Assembly (NCBI GenBank): GCA_029783825.1
Contig: JAREIK010001718.1
Location: forward strand, 3,042,898 to 3,106,897
Length of the DNA stretch: 64,000 bases
Direction of reading: 5' to 3'
Source: Sapria himalayana
Taxonomy: Eukaryota > Streptophyta > Magnoliopsida > Malpighiales > Rafflesiaceae
Shown here: in pieces, positions 10,712 to 21,118 of the stretch
Position numbering within the stretch: the first letter of the stretch is position 1
Layout of the letters: every line of letters starts with the position of its first letter
The notes under the pieces: model-generated
Told to the model about the DNA's origin: nothing
Seen by the model: the letters and a program-made list of their open reading frames with translations, nothing else
Database searches by the model: none
Translations under genes and position numbers: made by a program

Positions 10712-11771
10712 ATACCCTAGGAATAAGTCCTAAGCGGAATGTCTATATATGTTAGTGTTGTAAATTTTAGAGAGTTTGTCACCCTACTATTGCACACCTA
10801 CTATGCATAACAGAAAAATTAAGCATAAACAAACAAAAAAAATCAAAACATTAAAGAAAATAGAAAAAATAGCTTTTGTGTGTCGATGCCCATTACATCG
10901 ATACAATTGATCCATATTCATCATATTTGACAATGAGGAGAGAGAAGTGTTGTCGAAATTTTGGTGACAATGAGGATACATAAAAAATCCCAATTCAGAA
11001 GGGGTACCTCATTTTACAATTACTTTTTATTGAACATCAGCAATTCAAATTCAGGAGTAAAATTGTATTCACAAATCTTAATTTGGGTGAAGGATTCAGA
11101 AACCCTAAAAATTAGGATTTCGAAATTTTGCTGTATTTTAATTTTTTTCATAATTCGATGGAGATTTGGAATTCTTATAAATTGGGTTCCGAATTTGTCA
11201 GCATCAATTTTGCACCACAAAATCAAATTTCAGATGAAAGATTTATTATACCGTAAAAAATCTGGGCTCGAATATGCAAATCATTGAATTGCGACTTCAA
11301 AAACCCTAATTTGGGAATAATATAATTAAATAGCGGGATTTCAATTTTTTTCTTCTAGTAGTATACAAAAACCCTAAACATTAAGATTTTAAATTCAAAA
11401 CATTTTAAATCCTAATCGTTACATTGTGGCGAAAACTAATTAGGACAAGCAGATGTTATGTTTTTTGGTTCTATATCCACAATTTGGGTTGGAAGAACTA
11501 GTTTATTATTGCTGAAAGAAATACCTAAGTATCATAGAGGAGTGCATTGTAGAATTTCTGTGATGAGAAAGTGGTATCTTCTAGCAGCTGAACTACAATT
11601 GCGGTCATAAATCATATAAGCCCTCAAATTACCAATAAATTGGTAAACACAACATCTGAATTTGTGCAGTTCTCTCCATTTTTTTGTCTGCCCATAATTT
11701 TCATTTCATTTTTTGGCTTCTCCCTAGGCTGTATGCAGACATATTTTTTTCTTGGTAAATATTCTGTAAAG
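10712..11771 (+). other. Interior of the LTR element before the gene fragments
   Basis: AT-rich with several AAACCCTAA-like phrases and no long open frame. No gag, protease or integrase motif is visible. The part from about 11640 to 11770 is T-rich and could be untranslated sequence carried in with the iPGAM fragment; that is a guess. Confidence 0.45.
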
Positions 11772-11955
11772 ATGAGGAGCTTGCCAAGCTAAGATTTTGC
11801 TTGGAAGCTGTCTGATCATCTGAAACTTACCAAGGGGAATATTATAGCATTATCTTTTTTGGATGGTTGGGGCAAGGCTAAACTCAATCGGTATAATTGT
11901 TCTTGGGCTCATGGAAATGCTGTTGGGTTTCCAACTGAGGGTGATATAGGAAACA
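11772..11955 (+). pseudogene. Captured fragment of cofactor-independent phosphoglycerate mutase
   Basis: Frame from the ATG at 11772 reads MRSLPS, stop, DFAWKLSDHLKLTKGN, then ALSFLDGWGKAKLNRYNC and AHGNAVGFPTEGDIGN. This matches the plant iPGAM N-terminus in order: the WKL-DHPKLPKGK leader, the LDGWG metal-site motif, YNC, then AHG-AVGLP(S/T)EDDMGN. About 20 residues between YNC and the AHG block are missing. The intact enzyme interconverts 3- and 2-phosphoglycerate in glycolysis. Here only about 60 codons remain, with one stop, no intron, and in sense relative to the LTR element. Identification is from memory of the family. Confidence 0.75.
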
Positions 11956-12157
11956 AAAAAGCAGAAAATGCATCATGGCTAGTAGATATTGCGAAGGTAG
12001 AAGACCTAAATGATATAGAGAATGTGAATAGATTTATGGAGTCTGAGGATGTTCAACTATTGAAATTTGATGCAGCTGTGTGTAGCCTAGTTTGGCCAAA
12101 ATCAAAGATTTTTATTCAAGTTATTGATGATTCTTTAATGAAAACTGTTCCAGTTAT
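11956..12157 (+). pseudogene. Unidentified coding-like fragment between iPGAM and HEMA pieces
   Basis: Open in the same frame as the iPGAM piece for about 67 codons (KKAENASWLVDIAKVEDLN ... FMESEDVQLLKFDAAV ... KSKIFIQVIDDSL). The composition is protein-like and lies between two gene fragments, so it is probably a third captured exon piece. I do not recognise the family and give no function. Confidence 0.4.
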
Positions 12158-12985
12158 GTTGCTACTCTCACTACCTGTGGTGCCAAAATGGGTTCTATAT
12201 GGTTGAGTTTTCCACCATCTTCTCTATTTCATTCATCTCCATCGAAAGTAAGGTGGAGCTATAATATGGAAAGATGCAATTTTGGAGGAGTTGTGGTGCA
12301 GAGATGAGCGAGGTGTCATGACAGTGCTTTGTCAAATGTTGTGGTTAACAATGATGTCAATACTAACATGACTAAGGCTTTTAGTTTGTTATCTCTAGAA
12401 CAATTTAAGACAGATAGATACACAAAGGAAAGGGCCAGCATTTTGGTCATCGGGCTTAGTGTTCACATTGCGCCAGTTGAATTGCATGAAAAACTTCTTA
12501 TTCCAGAAGCTGAATGCCATAATCAATTTACGTGGTTACTATTCTAAGCACTTGTAACAAAATAGAAAATTATGTGGATGTGCTGTCTCAGCATCGCTGC
12601 ATCAAAGAAGTTATTGACTTTTTGCCAAAGACAAATGGTGTGCCCATATCAGATCTATATTTTCTCATTGTTAGAGAATGTCAAATTCCCGCTCAAGTTA
12701 AAAAGTTTGTCTGATTCTGTCAAATTTGGCTTAATTTGGGAGGAACACTAGTGGCCGGTTTATGCATGCAATCTCATTTAAAAAATGTGTTAGAACAGAG
12801 ACAAGTCTTTTTTCTGGGGCTGTTTTCCTAAGCTCTGTTACTGTCAAACTAGCCTTGTTGAAGCTTTCAAAATCTTCACGAGCCACTGCCTCAATGTTGG
12901 TTGTCAGAGCTGGAAATATGGGCAAGCTAGTGGCAAAAGGCTGCACAAAAGTGATGGAAGTGGAAACTACATTCAGTTACCCCAT
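12158..12985 (+). pseudogene. HEMA: Captured 5' part of glutamyl-tRNA reductase gene
   Basis: GluTR reduces glutamyl-tRNA in plastids, the first committed step of chlorophyll and heme synthesis. Visible pieces in order: a transit-peptide-like start (TCGAKMGSIWLS, near 12172); [14 protein letters not shown] (about 12390); [18 protein letters not shown] (about 12425); [18 protein letters not shown] (about 12538), holding the active-site Cys of the STCNRxE motif; KTNGVPISDL; QIPAQVKKFV; a degraded GxxGLFKHAI stretch; VRTET ... [19 protein letters not shown]; and [16 protein letters not shown], a damaged NADPH-site GxGxMG. Stops, frameshifts and deletions of about 12-25 residues break it. The C-terminal half is absent and no intron is seen. 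It lies in sense inside the LTR element. Confidence 0.85.
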
Positions 12986-13507
12986 AATGTTTTATCTGCC
13001 ATTGTCTAAATGTGATCAATAACAGTGGTTTTATTCATGTACATGTTGCAAATGATTGGTTGATAGTTGTTATGAGTCGTTTGTTCTTATGCCATTTTTT
13101 ATTTATTCTTACTAAGTCTGACAGGAGAGAATATTTTTTATGTTTTAATATTGCTCTTCCAATGTCTGTCAAGTGGGAATATTTTTTATGTTTTATCATT
13201 ATTTTTTCTAAGTCGGCTAATAAGGAGATTATTTCTCGGTTTCTCTACTATTATTTTCACTAAGTTGGCTAACTGAGAATATATCTTAATTATTTGTGCA
13301 GTTATTCTCTCAAATTCAAAAGAGAATATATTTTTCAATTTTTATACTGTTATTCATTATAAATTCCATGAGAAAATATTTTTCATTTGTTTTATCATAA
13401 AATTTATCTTGACAAGATCATAATTCAATTCTGATCCAAATTGATTAGCTATTTGTTTCTCATTCTTTCTTGATATGTTGTAATTTTACATGTCAATTTG
13501 AGGGGTT
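12986..13507 (+). repeat. Degenerate ~50-bp tandem repeat before the right LTR
   Basis: From about 13105 to 13400 a unit of about 50 bp recurs some five or six times: (C/G)TAAGT(C/T)(T/G)G(A/G)C(A/T)... GAGAATAT(A/T)TTT ... TT. Examples start near 13110, 13164, 13208, 13260 and 13310. The rest is AT-rich. It lies inside the LTR element and has no coding sense. Confidence 0.6.
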
Positions 13508-13700
13508 TGTGAAGTTTGTAAAAGTTACATCTTTTTTTTATTTATTTATTTTTTTTTTTGGTGAGAGCACCTAATAATGAGATGTCTTTGTCAATTTGTT
13601 TTCTATAAAAGGGTCATCTATATAAAATATTTTTATTCTGATTGTTATTAAGTTAATAAAGTTATTTTAAGCTTATTTTTTATTGTCTTTATTTTGTACA
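13508..13700 (+). repeat. Right LTR
   Basis: 193 bp, TG...CA. Preceded by GAGGGGTTT, a weak polypurine tract. Shares GGTCATCTATATA and TTTTGTACA with the left LTR. The site that E1 occupies in the left LTR is uninterrupted here. Confidence 0.75.
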
Positions 13701-14235
13701 ATTAATATAGTTAATTACTCTATATTTTTATAAATAAGTTCATATGAATGTTCTTAATATTCTCACATATGCGAAACATATTTTTGTATTTCATATCTTT
13801 CTAAGAGATTCCAAATATATGCATATTGATTCTAATTTAGTGAATTTTTTTCATAAGATTTTAAAATTTATTAGGATATAAATTATTAACCACATACATT
13901 TTTAGGATATGAATGTTCTTCTTGAAAACTAAGAGGTATTTGGTAATTTTCATATCGACTGTAAAGACTAAGCATTAGATTATAATACTAACCACATATA
14001 AATTTGTTTGGATTAGATATTTGTTAGAGAACAATGAGTCTTGTTTTATGACTTTATTATGTGACAACGTATAATATGTTATATTACTTTCAATTTCATA
14101 TTTTATAAGTGGATGAGATTAATTGAGATTGTTATTTTATTCGAGAAAAGATTTAAAATTATTTGATTATAATATCTTTTGTGTTTGTTAGTTATCAACT
14201 TATTGATATTTTCATGGAGTTGTATGTTTGATTAT
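13701..14235 (+). pseudogene. Ty1/copia remnant, copy B (right part, RNase H)
   Basis: Resumes the copia reading broken at 6802: CAATTAATATAGTTAATTA ... AAATAAGTTCATATGAATGT ... CACATATG matches copy A at 6317-6390. Further on, decayed equivalents of the copia RNase H region can be read (a 'LCDN' segment near 14060 and a 'HFIREK'-like segment near 14130). Stops in all frames. Confidence 0.7.
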
Positions 14236-15187
14236 TATTTTTTTCTTTTAGGCTGAGTACTTGAGATATACATGATTTGTGTTGTAATCTCTTTATCTTT
14301 TTATTTGTTAATGTGATATATATCAAATTTGTTAGTTGTTCTAATTATTTTTTATTGCCTATTTATAGATTATTAGATAATTCATTATTTTAAGAGGATT
14401 ATATGTGGTTGCGATCAATGTGCATTTCTTTTATTATTGTGTATGTTATATTGTTTCCTTCATAGTATCATAGATAACAACATTAGTTCATAATCATTTC
14501 ATTGATTAATCACCAATAACAAGAGCATAAACCTAAGGGTGAGATGCTGGAAATGCCAAAATGAGTGGGGGGAGCATCTCAAAATGGTAGGATATGGGTT
14601 GTCGGTCAAGAAGCTGGCATTGGTCTTGTCGATCTTGTTTTCGTACTATGAATCACTCTTAGTATTGAGATGACTTTGAAGGTAATGTATTTTGGTGAGA
14701 ATAATATTGAGATTACTAATTATTTAGAAAGTCTTTGTATTGTATGTATATATTTAAATTCATGTAATTGTGTGAGGATAAGTGTCTTTGTCTAATAATG
14801 ATAAATTTCAAGTGCGAGGCTTATTGAATATGATCTCTTTGATTTTGGAGGATAAGATTGTTGAGATATTAGCTTTTTTAAAATCTTAAATTAAAGGAGT
14901 GTTGTGAATTATGCTTGATCTTCATATATATTTATATGTTCACGTACCAATTTATTTTGATATTAGTGATAAGAGCACTCTAATCTAATCTTGTGCAGTG
15001 CCACTTGAGTAATTTTTTTATTTTAGTAGTGGCTAACATTAAAGTGAAGCCAATAATCCATGGAAGCTGGAAATGACAGAATTTATTGTGTGAATGTGTC
15101 TGTGTGTGTATATCATCATAATAATGAGTGTATATATATATAAAATTTATGTATAAGCTGTAACTAACTATTTGATCTACTCTTCAG
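14236..15187. other. AT-rich DNA upstream of DUF616 exons
   Basis: No open frame or family recognised. If the DUF616 exons belong to a locus, this would be intron sequence or an unrelated flank; no preceding exon is seen. A short TG/TA-rich stretch lies at 15090-15140. Confidence 0.4.
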
Positions 15188-15654
15188 GCACCTGTGGAGA
15201 AAGAATGCAACTTTTGCTATTTCTAGGCATTATAAACGCTTCAATGTTTTTGTGGAAGCCGAGGCAAATAAAGCTGCTGGAAAATATGACAATGCTTCCA
15301 TTGACTTTCAGATTGAGTTTTATAAAAAGGAAGGGTTGACTCCATATACTGAGGCTAAGCTTCCTATCACGAGTGGTGGGTGCTGGCTACTGTATTTCTT
15401 TCTTTGCATTATTATATCAACTGTCAGTATTATTTTTCATTTCTTACTTTGCAGATGTTCCTGAAGGATGTGTAGTAATAAAGGAGCACATTCCCATCAC
15501 CAACCTCTTTACTTGTCTTTGGTTCAATGAAGTTGATCGCTTTACTTCCAGAGACCAAATCAGCTTTTCCACAGTTAGGGATAAAATTCAGGCTAAAACA
15601 AATTGGAATATAAATATGTTCTTGGACTGTGAAAGGCGTAATTTTGTAGTTCAG
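15188..15654 (+). pseudogene. DUF616 (MUCI70-like) gene fragment, two exons
   Basis: Exon 1 (15188-15375), after an acceptor CTCTTCAG, reads LWRKNATFAISRHYKRF, then EAEANKAAGKYDNASIDFQI and PITS. A 79-bp GT-AG intron (15376-15454) splits an Asp codon in phase 1. Exon 2 (15455-15654) reads DVPEGCVVIKEHIPITN, NLFTCLWFNEVDRFTSRD, MFLDCERRNFVVQ and ends at a donor CAG/GTAAGC. This is the C-terminal half of plant DUF616 proteins, Golgi-type putative hexosyltransferases including Arabidopsis MUCI70. Both exons lack stops and the splice sites are good, so decay is slight. The upstream exons and the final exon are not found in the flanks, so it is a partial copy, or part of a gene disrupted by the surrounding repeats. 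Recognition is from family memory. Confidence 0.8.
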
Positions 15655-17520
15655 GTAAGCATTTTAAAATATTGCAACACAATAACACATGCACATTTTG
15701 TAGTTCAGGTATGGGAATTTTCCATATTTGGCTTGCCAGGCCCCATTTAGCTTTTCTTCTTAATAATTATTATTTATCTTTTTATTTATATTAAATTAAA
15801 ATGTGTCTAATAAATTATTCAAATAAAGTAAACATATTATATTTATTATTATCATTATTAAGTTTAAGAAAAATAAAATTCATTTAAATTTAATATAATC
15901 GATTTGGGCATGGCGTGGTGGGGCAATACTCAAACCCACCTCAAACCTGCCTTGCATTTCAATATCTCACCATAATCCGCCTAAACCTATTTAAATAAAG
16001 GAAAAATTAGGTTAGTACATCAAAATCAAAATAATAATTATTTAAGTACTCCAATCTTATGTTTTAAAATATTATGCTCAAATTCAAAATTATTTAAGTT
16101 TTTGTGTACTATTCATATGTACTTATGTCATGTGGCACGTGGTACCTCGCAACGACTATCCAATAGCCATTGTGAGTCTTTCCATGTAAGACACAAGGCA
16201 TAAAATTGTATTTTGTAATATATGAAATTGAGTTGGTTTGGTATCGGTCTGAATCAACCCATTTTCTTTTAAAAAAATGGGCGTATGAATTGTATGTATC
16301 CCTTTATGAAAAATTCTAAAAAATTAAAGTGTGCGACCTGGGCATGACCCAAGTCCTGTCATCGTGCCGGTTGTGTCATGTTGAATACAATTTGGCACGC
16401 TAGTCCGATCACTTGGTCTGACATGCACATATGATACATGACATCCATGAGTATGAGCATGCCATGCTGTGCCTAGGCTATGTTTTCCAATAGTCTTAGG
16501 TCCATGGAGAATTAAATGAGGTATATGTAGAGTAGTCATTTAGTTTTCGTCCACATGCGACAATTGATAATTGTATAGAATGCGAAAAATCTCGTGTATG
16601 TAGTAAAGTAATTGTTCTATGTTCTTTTTATTTTTATTAAATATATATTTTTTTATGTTTTGTTGATGTGAGTACCTAAGTTGTGGGCTGCACCAATATG
16701 CTTGTCTGTTATGTGAGGGTGTTGTCTGTATGAGTTGGATATGTGTGAATTTTATGATTTTTCAGTTTATGTTATATCATGTTATCAAATTGATCTAGGG
16801 TTAGTGTTTCACAACCATATGCTCTGCATTAATATCTTGTTTCTCCAAACCCATAATAATACCTGGCTTCTATGTCACGACAAGGGACTTCAAAACTTTT
16901 GCAACAATTAGTGGATACAGAACACCAGTAGCATGCACATGAATGCCCTGTCAGCCCCTAAGGCTAGATCAGTTGTGAGTACCTCAAGCAATTGTGTCAG
17001 ATCTATGCTCACTGTCATTTCAGAAGAAATCAGTTCTTTTAGAGGAGTCCCGTAAAAAGATTGACTAGGGTAGTCACTCTTATAGGCTTTACTCTGATTT
17101 TCACCATGTAGTCGCTCACCTGTCCAACGACCACCATCCTAGGGGCCCTCACTGTCAACGATGCTGCCACCATATGCCGGCCAGAAGCCAGTCCTGCCAA
17201 TCATAACACAGTTCACTGTGGGAGGTGAGGTGCGCATTCTGAGAGTGCATGTGGTGAACAGTATGTGCAAGTGCACCTGTATGTGGTACACGATGGAGGT
17301 TGGGGTCCGTGGTGATAGTGTGAAGTGTGTGCAACTACTGTGTGCAATCTGCAACAATTGTGTGCTCAGCAATTTTTTCTGAAACCCTAATCTGGTTTCC
17401 ATATTGAGTATTGACATATATTGTTCCAAAACACCTCCCAAGGCTAGAAAAAAAATACTCCTTTCAAGGCTAGGGGTTATTTCTAGAGAATTAGTCACAC
17501 TGGAGATAATTATTGGTGAT
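15655..17520. other. Unassigned, mostly non-coding
   Basis: No gene recognised. At 16320-16510 a moderately GC-rich patch with CGTGCC/GGCACG words looks like an old hAT end without a terminal repeat. Open frames at 17139-17498 and 17161-17382 overlap on opposite strands and match nothing I know. Confidence 0.4.
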
Positions 17521-17950
17521 TAGAGGTGTCCATCTGGCCTTGCCAGGCTGACATAGGCCAAATTTTTTAGGCCCATTCAGGCTACCGTGCTGTTTCAGAC
17601 ACGACAAGGTTCCTACCTTTGGGCTATGCCGTGCCATAATGGCTTTGGGAAAGGTAAGTCTAACATTATCCGATGGCATGGCAAAAGCATTTGGCTGTGC
17701 TGAGTTGGGTTTTGCCCCGGTATAATTCTCACGAATGGGCCTCAAACATTCTTTCATGCTTGGATCAGTTTTGGCTAACCCATGATAGCCTGGGTTAGCT
17801 TTCATAGGCATCAGGCTGCAGCCTTGAGCCAATAACCTGACCTGGGCTCTGGGGTCGAGGCAGTGGTACTGGCTTGGCCATTGGCCAGTCACCAATGGGC
17901 TGCACTGTGGCTTGTGGGCAATGAGCTATGGCCAGTGGGTTTTGGCTCAA
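17521..17950 (+). mobile_element. Diverged hAT end fragment
   Basis: Starts TAGAGGTGTCCATCTGGCC, then GC-rich DNA with GCCGTGCC, GGCCTGGC and TTGGCC words. The inner part (17870-17950, GGCCATTGGCCAGT ... CCAATGGGC) resembles the 3' GC-rich part of the old element near 62370-62510. No opposite end is found. Confidence 0.5.
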
Positions 17951-18010
17951 CTACCTTAAATTTTTATTTAATTAATTTAAAATTTTATCATTCAATAATT
18001 CAATTTAGCA

Positions 18011-18046
18011 TACTATAATGATATATATATATATATATATATATAG
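18011..18046. repeat. (TA)n microsatellite
   Basis: About 13 TA units near 18020-18045. Confidence 0.9.
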
Positions 18047-18214
18047 TAATATTATGTAAATATATAAAAAATGTAAATTTTATTTTATTTGTAATTAAAA
18101 ATAATAAACTATATTGCAAATGTAAGAAAAAAACATAGAAAACATATAATTAGGTCTGAAAATATAAATATAAAATATAAAAAATGTCGAAGAAATGAAT
18201 GACTGCATGCTAGT

Positions 18215-18612
18215 TAGAGGTGTCAAACGGGCCGGCCCAGCACGGCACGGCCCGTTTTTCACGTGCCCAGCCGTGCTGCCGTGCCGTGCCGGGCACGGCA
18301 CGGTTTTTAAAATTCGGGCACGGCAAGGCCGTGCCGTGCCGTGCCGGCCCGCTCGGGCACGGGCGCACGGCAAGGCAGGGCAGGCGGGGCGGGGCGGGTC
18401 GGGTCTGTTTGGACCCGACCCGCGGTCTTTTTACCGGGGGCGGGGCCCGGTTGGGTCACGAGTCACGACTCAGGCACGCGGGCCGACGTGCCGTGCCAAG
18501 GCACGGCCCGGCACGTGGTTTGTTCGGCCGGGCCCGGCACGGGCCCGGGCACGTTTTTTTATCGTGCCGGGCCGGCCCAGGCACGGCCGAACCGTGCCGT
18601 GCCTCGTGCCGG
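18215..18612 (-). mobile_element. Family-1 hAT MITE, inverted, one end lost
   Basis: The left edge TAGAGGTGTCAAACGGGCC corresponds to the family 3' end. The right part is the reverse complement of the family 5' end and includes the GACCCGACCCGCGG hairpin at about 18403-18433. It stops at CCTCGTGCCGG, about 20-25 bp short of where the other terminal repeat should be. No transposase sequence remains, and no target duplication can be shown because the right terminus is missing. The long GC-rich open frames here are artefacts of CCGTGCC repeats. Confidence 0.8.
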
Positions 18613-18620
18613 TAGTTGAG

Positions 18621-19562
18621 TTGAGTTTAATGTCACCAACAACTAGTCACTCAGTCTAGTTCAAGATTCAAATTATCATAACTAATAGTCTCGTTATGAG
18701 TATCATTGTATTAATGTAAGTCATTATTTATTTATAGTTTTTTCATTGGATTTAGAAGACTTAATCCTCAATTTTTTCAGTATTTTAAGCATACTATTCT
18801 ATTAGAGCTTTAATGATGTCTAGTCGTGGTATATTCTTCTTATCTGAAATTATATTTATAATTACAAAAAAAAGTAGGTTTTGATGTTATGCTCAATATC
18901 AGAGTAGTTAGTAAATCATACTTTATTTTAGATAGAATAAGAAAAATAAATTCATATGTTTTTTACCAATTCAAAATATCTAAATTTGTTATCCTTTTGG
19001 GATAAGATGAAATAGTAATTAACATAAAAGTATCGTGATAATTTACTTATATTTGATGGATTTTCATGTCATTACTCCTAGCTAACTAAATTGAAAAATT
19101 AATTTTAAATATATTGTTGATTTCTATATTTGGAGGCTCGCTAAAATTATTATACTTATTTTTATATTTTTTAAATGTATCATTTAGTTGTTCATAAATT
19201 TTGCTATTTGATTCTCGTGGTTAATTCATGCAGGTGGTTATGTATTTGATAGTATTTTCTATCTCTTTTACTTTAACCATAGGATTTATATATGTAATTG
19301 TAGCCAAGCATTAAATAGATCAAATAGATGACTAATATTTGAAATATTTTATTTTCATTTTAATAGTCATGACATAAAAATTAAGATATTTTTTATATTT
19401 ATTAAAGGGACTACTAATGCTTGTTGTTATATATGTTATGTGAGTGTATATAGATGAACATATATTTATTGTATCATAAAGATTAAAAAAAATTTAAAAA
19501 TAAATTTTGTCATAATTTGATTAGATAATTATGATTTCATCAGTTTCATTATTAATGTAGTT
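18621..19562. other. AT-rich DNA, no gene seen
   Basis: No open frame over 60 codons and no family recognised. Confidence 0.5.
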
Positions 19563-20552
19563 TAGAGGTGTCAAATGGGTCTGCTAGCCTAGGCTCGGCT
19601 AGAGGTACAACCTGACTTGGTCTTGTCTCTCCCGACACGACACGGTCCATACTCGTGCTTGGGCCCATGCTAGGTTGGCTCGAGGCACGACTCATGCCGT
19701 GTCGTGCCGAGGTAATCCGGGCCTCATGTCGGGCCAGGCATGACCCGGTGCCCTGACCCAAAGGCATGGTTTTTCAACACGACCCCAACCATGCCTTGCT
19801 CCACTGACCCCAGATGGCCAAACCCGAATCTTGGGTTGGTGTTTCGACTTCGGATTCCAACGACAGATCGACCGAAGCCCAAACCCGGCCCCTACTTCCC
19901 CTCTTCTTAGACCCAAGCCCGATGACCCAACGATCCCATGGTCGGACCCGACCTACATTATACAGGTTACAGAAGTTGAAGCTTCTGGAACATATGATCG
20001 TTAGGTCGATTCGACAGTCAAACAGACTCAATAGTCCAAAAAAATATATTTTTTATTTTAAGCCATTGGATTTTTATCTCAATGGCTACGAGGTAGAATC
20101 CAATGGCTCTAGTTATTATGCCCCTAAAATCATCTAAAAAAATTCAAAAAATTATAAAAAAATTGATTTTTTAAAAATAACTTTATAAAAAGTAATATTA
20201 TTATCCCTCATCATTTGTAATTTATATCTTATTTCTTTTTCTCTCTCTCGTATTATTTCTTTATCTCTTCTTGGATCTTGTCTCTTTTTCTCTCTCATGG
20301 TCTCTCATTTGGGTTTGGATTTGAGACTCGGGTGCATAGTGTAGACCATTGATTGTGTTTTGGGCATCATAAAACAAATGAGATTTTATGTATTATGGCT
20401 TATGAGTATTAATTTTTAAATTTTGTTTTATTAAATTTTTTTTATTTTAATTTTAGTTAAAACTTTTAGATTTTAGTTTAATTAATATTTATTAATATAT
20501 AATTTTAGAAATATTATTTACAATATAATTAACAAACTAATAAAAAATTAAA

Positions 20553-21118
20553 ATGACAAATAATAATTTTAATGATAATAATAAAATAAATTTAAACGTA
20601 AACATTAAAAATTTTAATATGGATAACGTTAACCTTATGGAAAAGTTTGAGGTCGTCGAAACTTTGTTTTCTTTTGTCGCCTTTACTCAAATCCAAATAT
20701 CTAAAAAATAAAAAATAAAAAAAATTAATTTTTTGGATTCACTTTAATATAATACAATATAAAAATATAAGGGGTACCATCAGCATAATGTAAATATAAT
20801 AAAAAAATATTAACTTGTAAGAGTTCATTTGAGATTGGGCATCTTAAGGGCATGCTGAACTATGCACCAAAAAATATGATATATTAAATCATAGGCAAAC
20901 CCAACTCATCGGTGAGTTCTTTGAGACTAGATCCAATTTAGTCTCAATGCCGATCCTTTTCATATACCGCGAAAAGTTAGAAAAGGATGACATGACAAAA
21001 CTGATCTTCATGATGATCTTTCGATTAGATTTTTGGAGTATCTTTGGGTAGTCAGTATTGTACAGACTTATTTTTAGCTTACATATTATAGGATTCCTAG
21101 GTCCATATCTAGAATGAC
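20553..21118 (+). pseudogene. E2 transposase remnant, 5' part
   Basis: From the ATG at 20553 (AAAATGACAAATAATAA) the sequence follows E1 and E4: the GTCGAAACTTTG block, the BED-finger region near 20790-20860 (AACTTGTAAGAGTTCA ... GGGCATCTTAAG), CACCAAAAAATATG, and GGATTCCTAGGTCCATATC at its right edge. Many stops and small deletions; no usable frame. Continues at 24672. Confidence 0.85.

Larger units (their letters stand above)
6803..13700 (+). mobile_element. Small LTR element carrying plant gene fragments
   Basis: Left LTR: 6803-6936 plus 10614-10698, split by hAT E1. Right LTR: 13508-13700. Both begin TG(T)TGAAGTTT, share GGTCATCT(A/G)TATA and end TTTTGTACA. A degraded tRNA-iMet primer site, TGATATCAAAGTC, follows the left LTR at 10699, and a short G-run (GAGGGG) precedes the right LTR. 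Excluding the hAT, the element is about 3.2 kb. The interior shows no gag or pol. Instead it holds iPGAM and HEMA gene fragments in sense orientation. The flanks are the two halves of one copia remnant, so the insertion point is independently supported. A 5-bp target duplication is not clear. Known relatives in concept are gene-transducing plant retroelements such as maize Bs1. Confidence 0.75.

Noticed and set aside
11772..12985. A real HEMA or iPGAM gene
   Set aside because: Both are short, carry stops and deletions, lack their C-terminal halves and lie inside an LTR pair. They are pseudogene fragments.
17139..17498. 119-codon frame on the minus strand, overlapping a 73-codon frame on the plus strand
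   Set aside because: Neither translation matches a family I know and both overlap on opposite strands. Not enough to call a gene.
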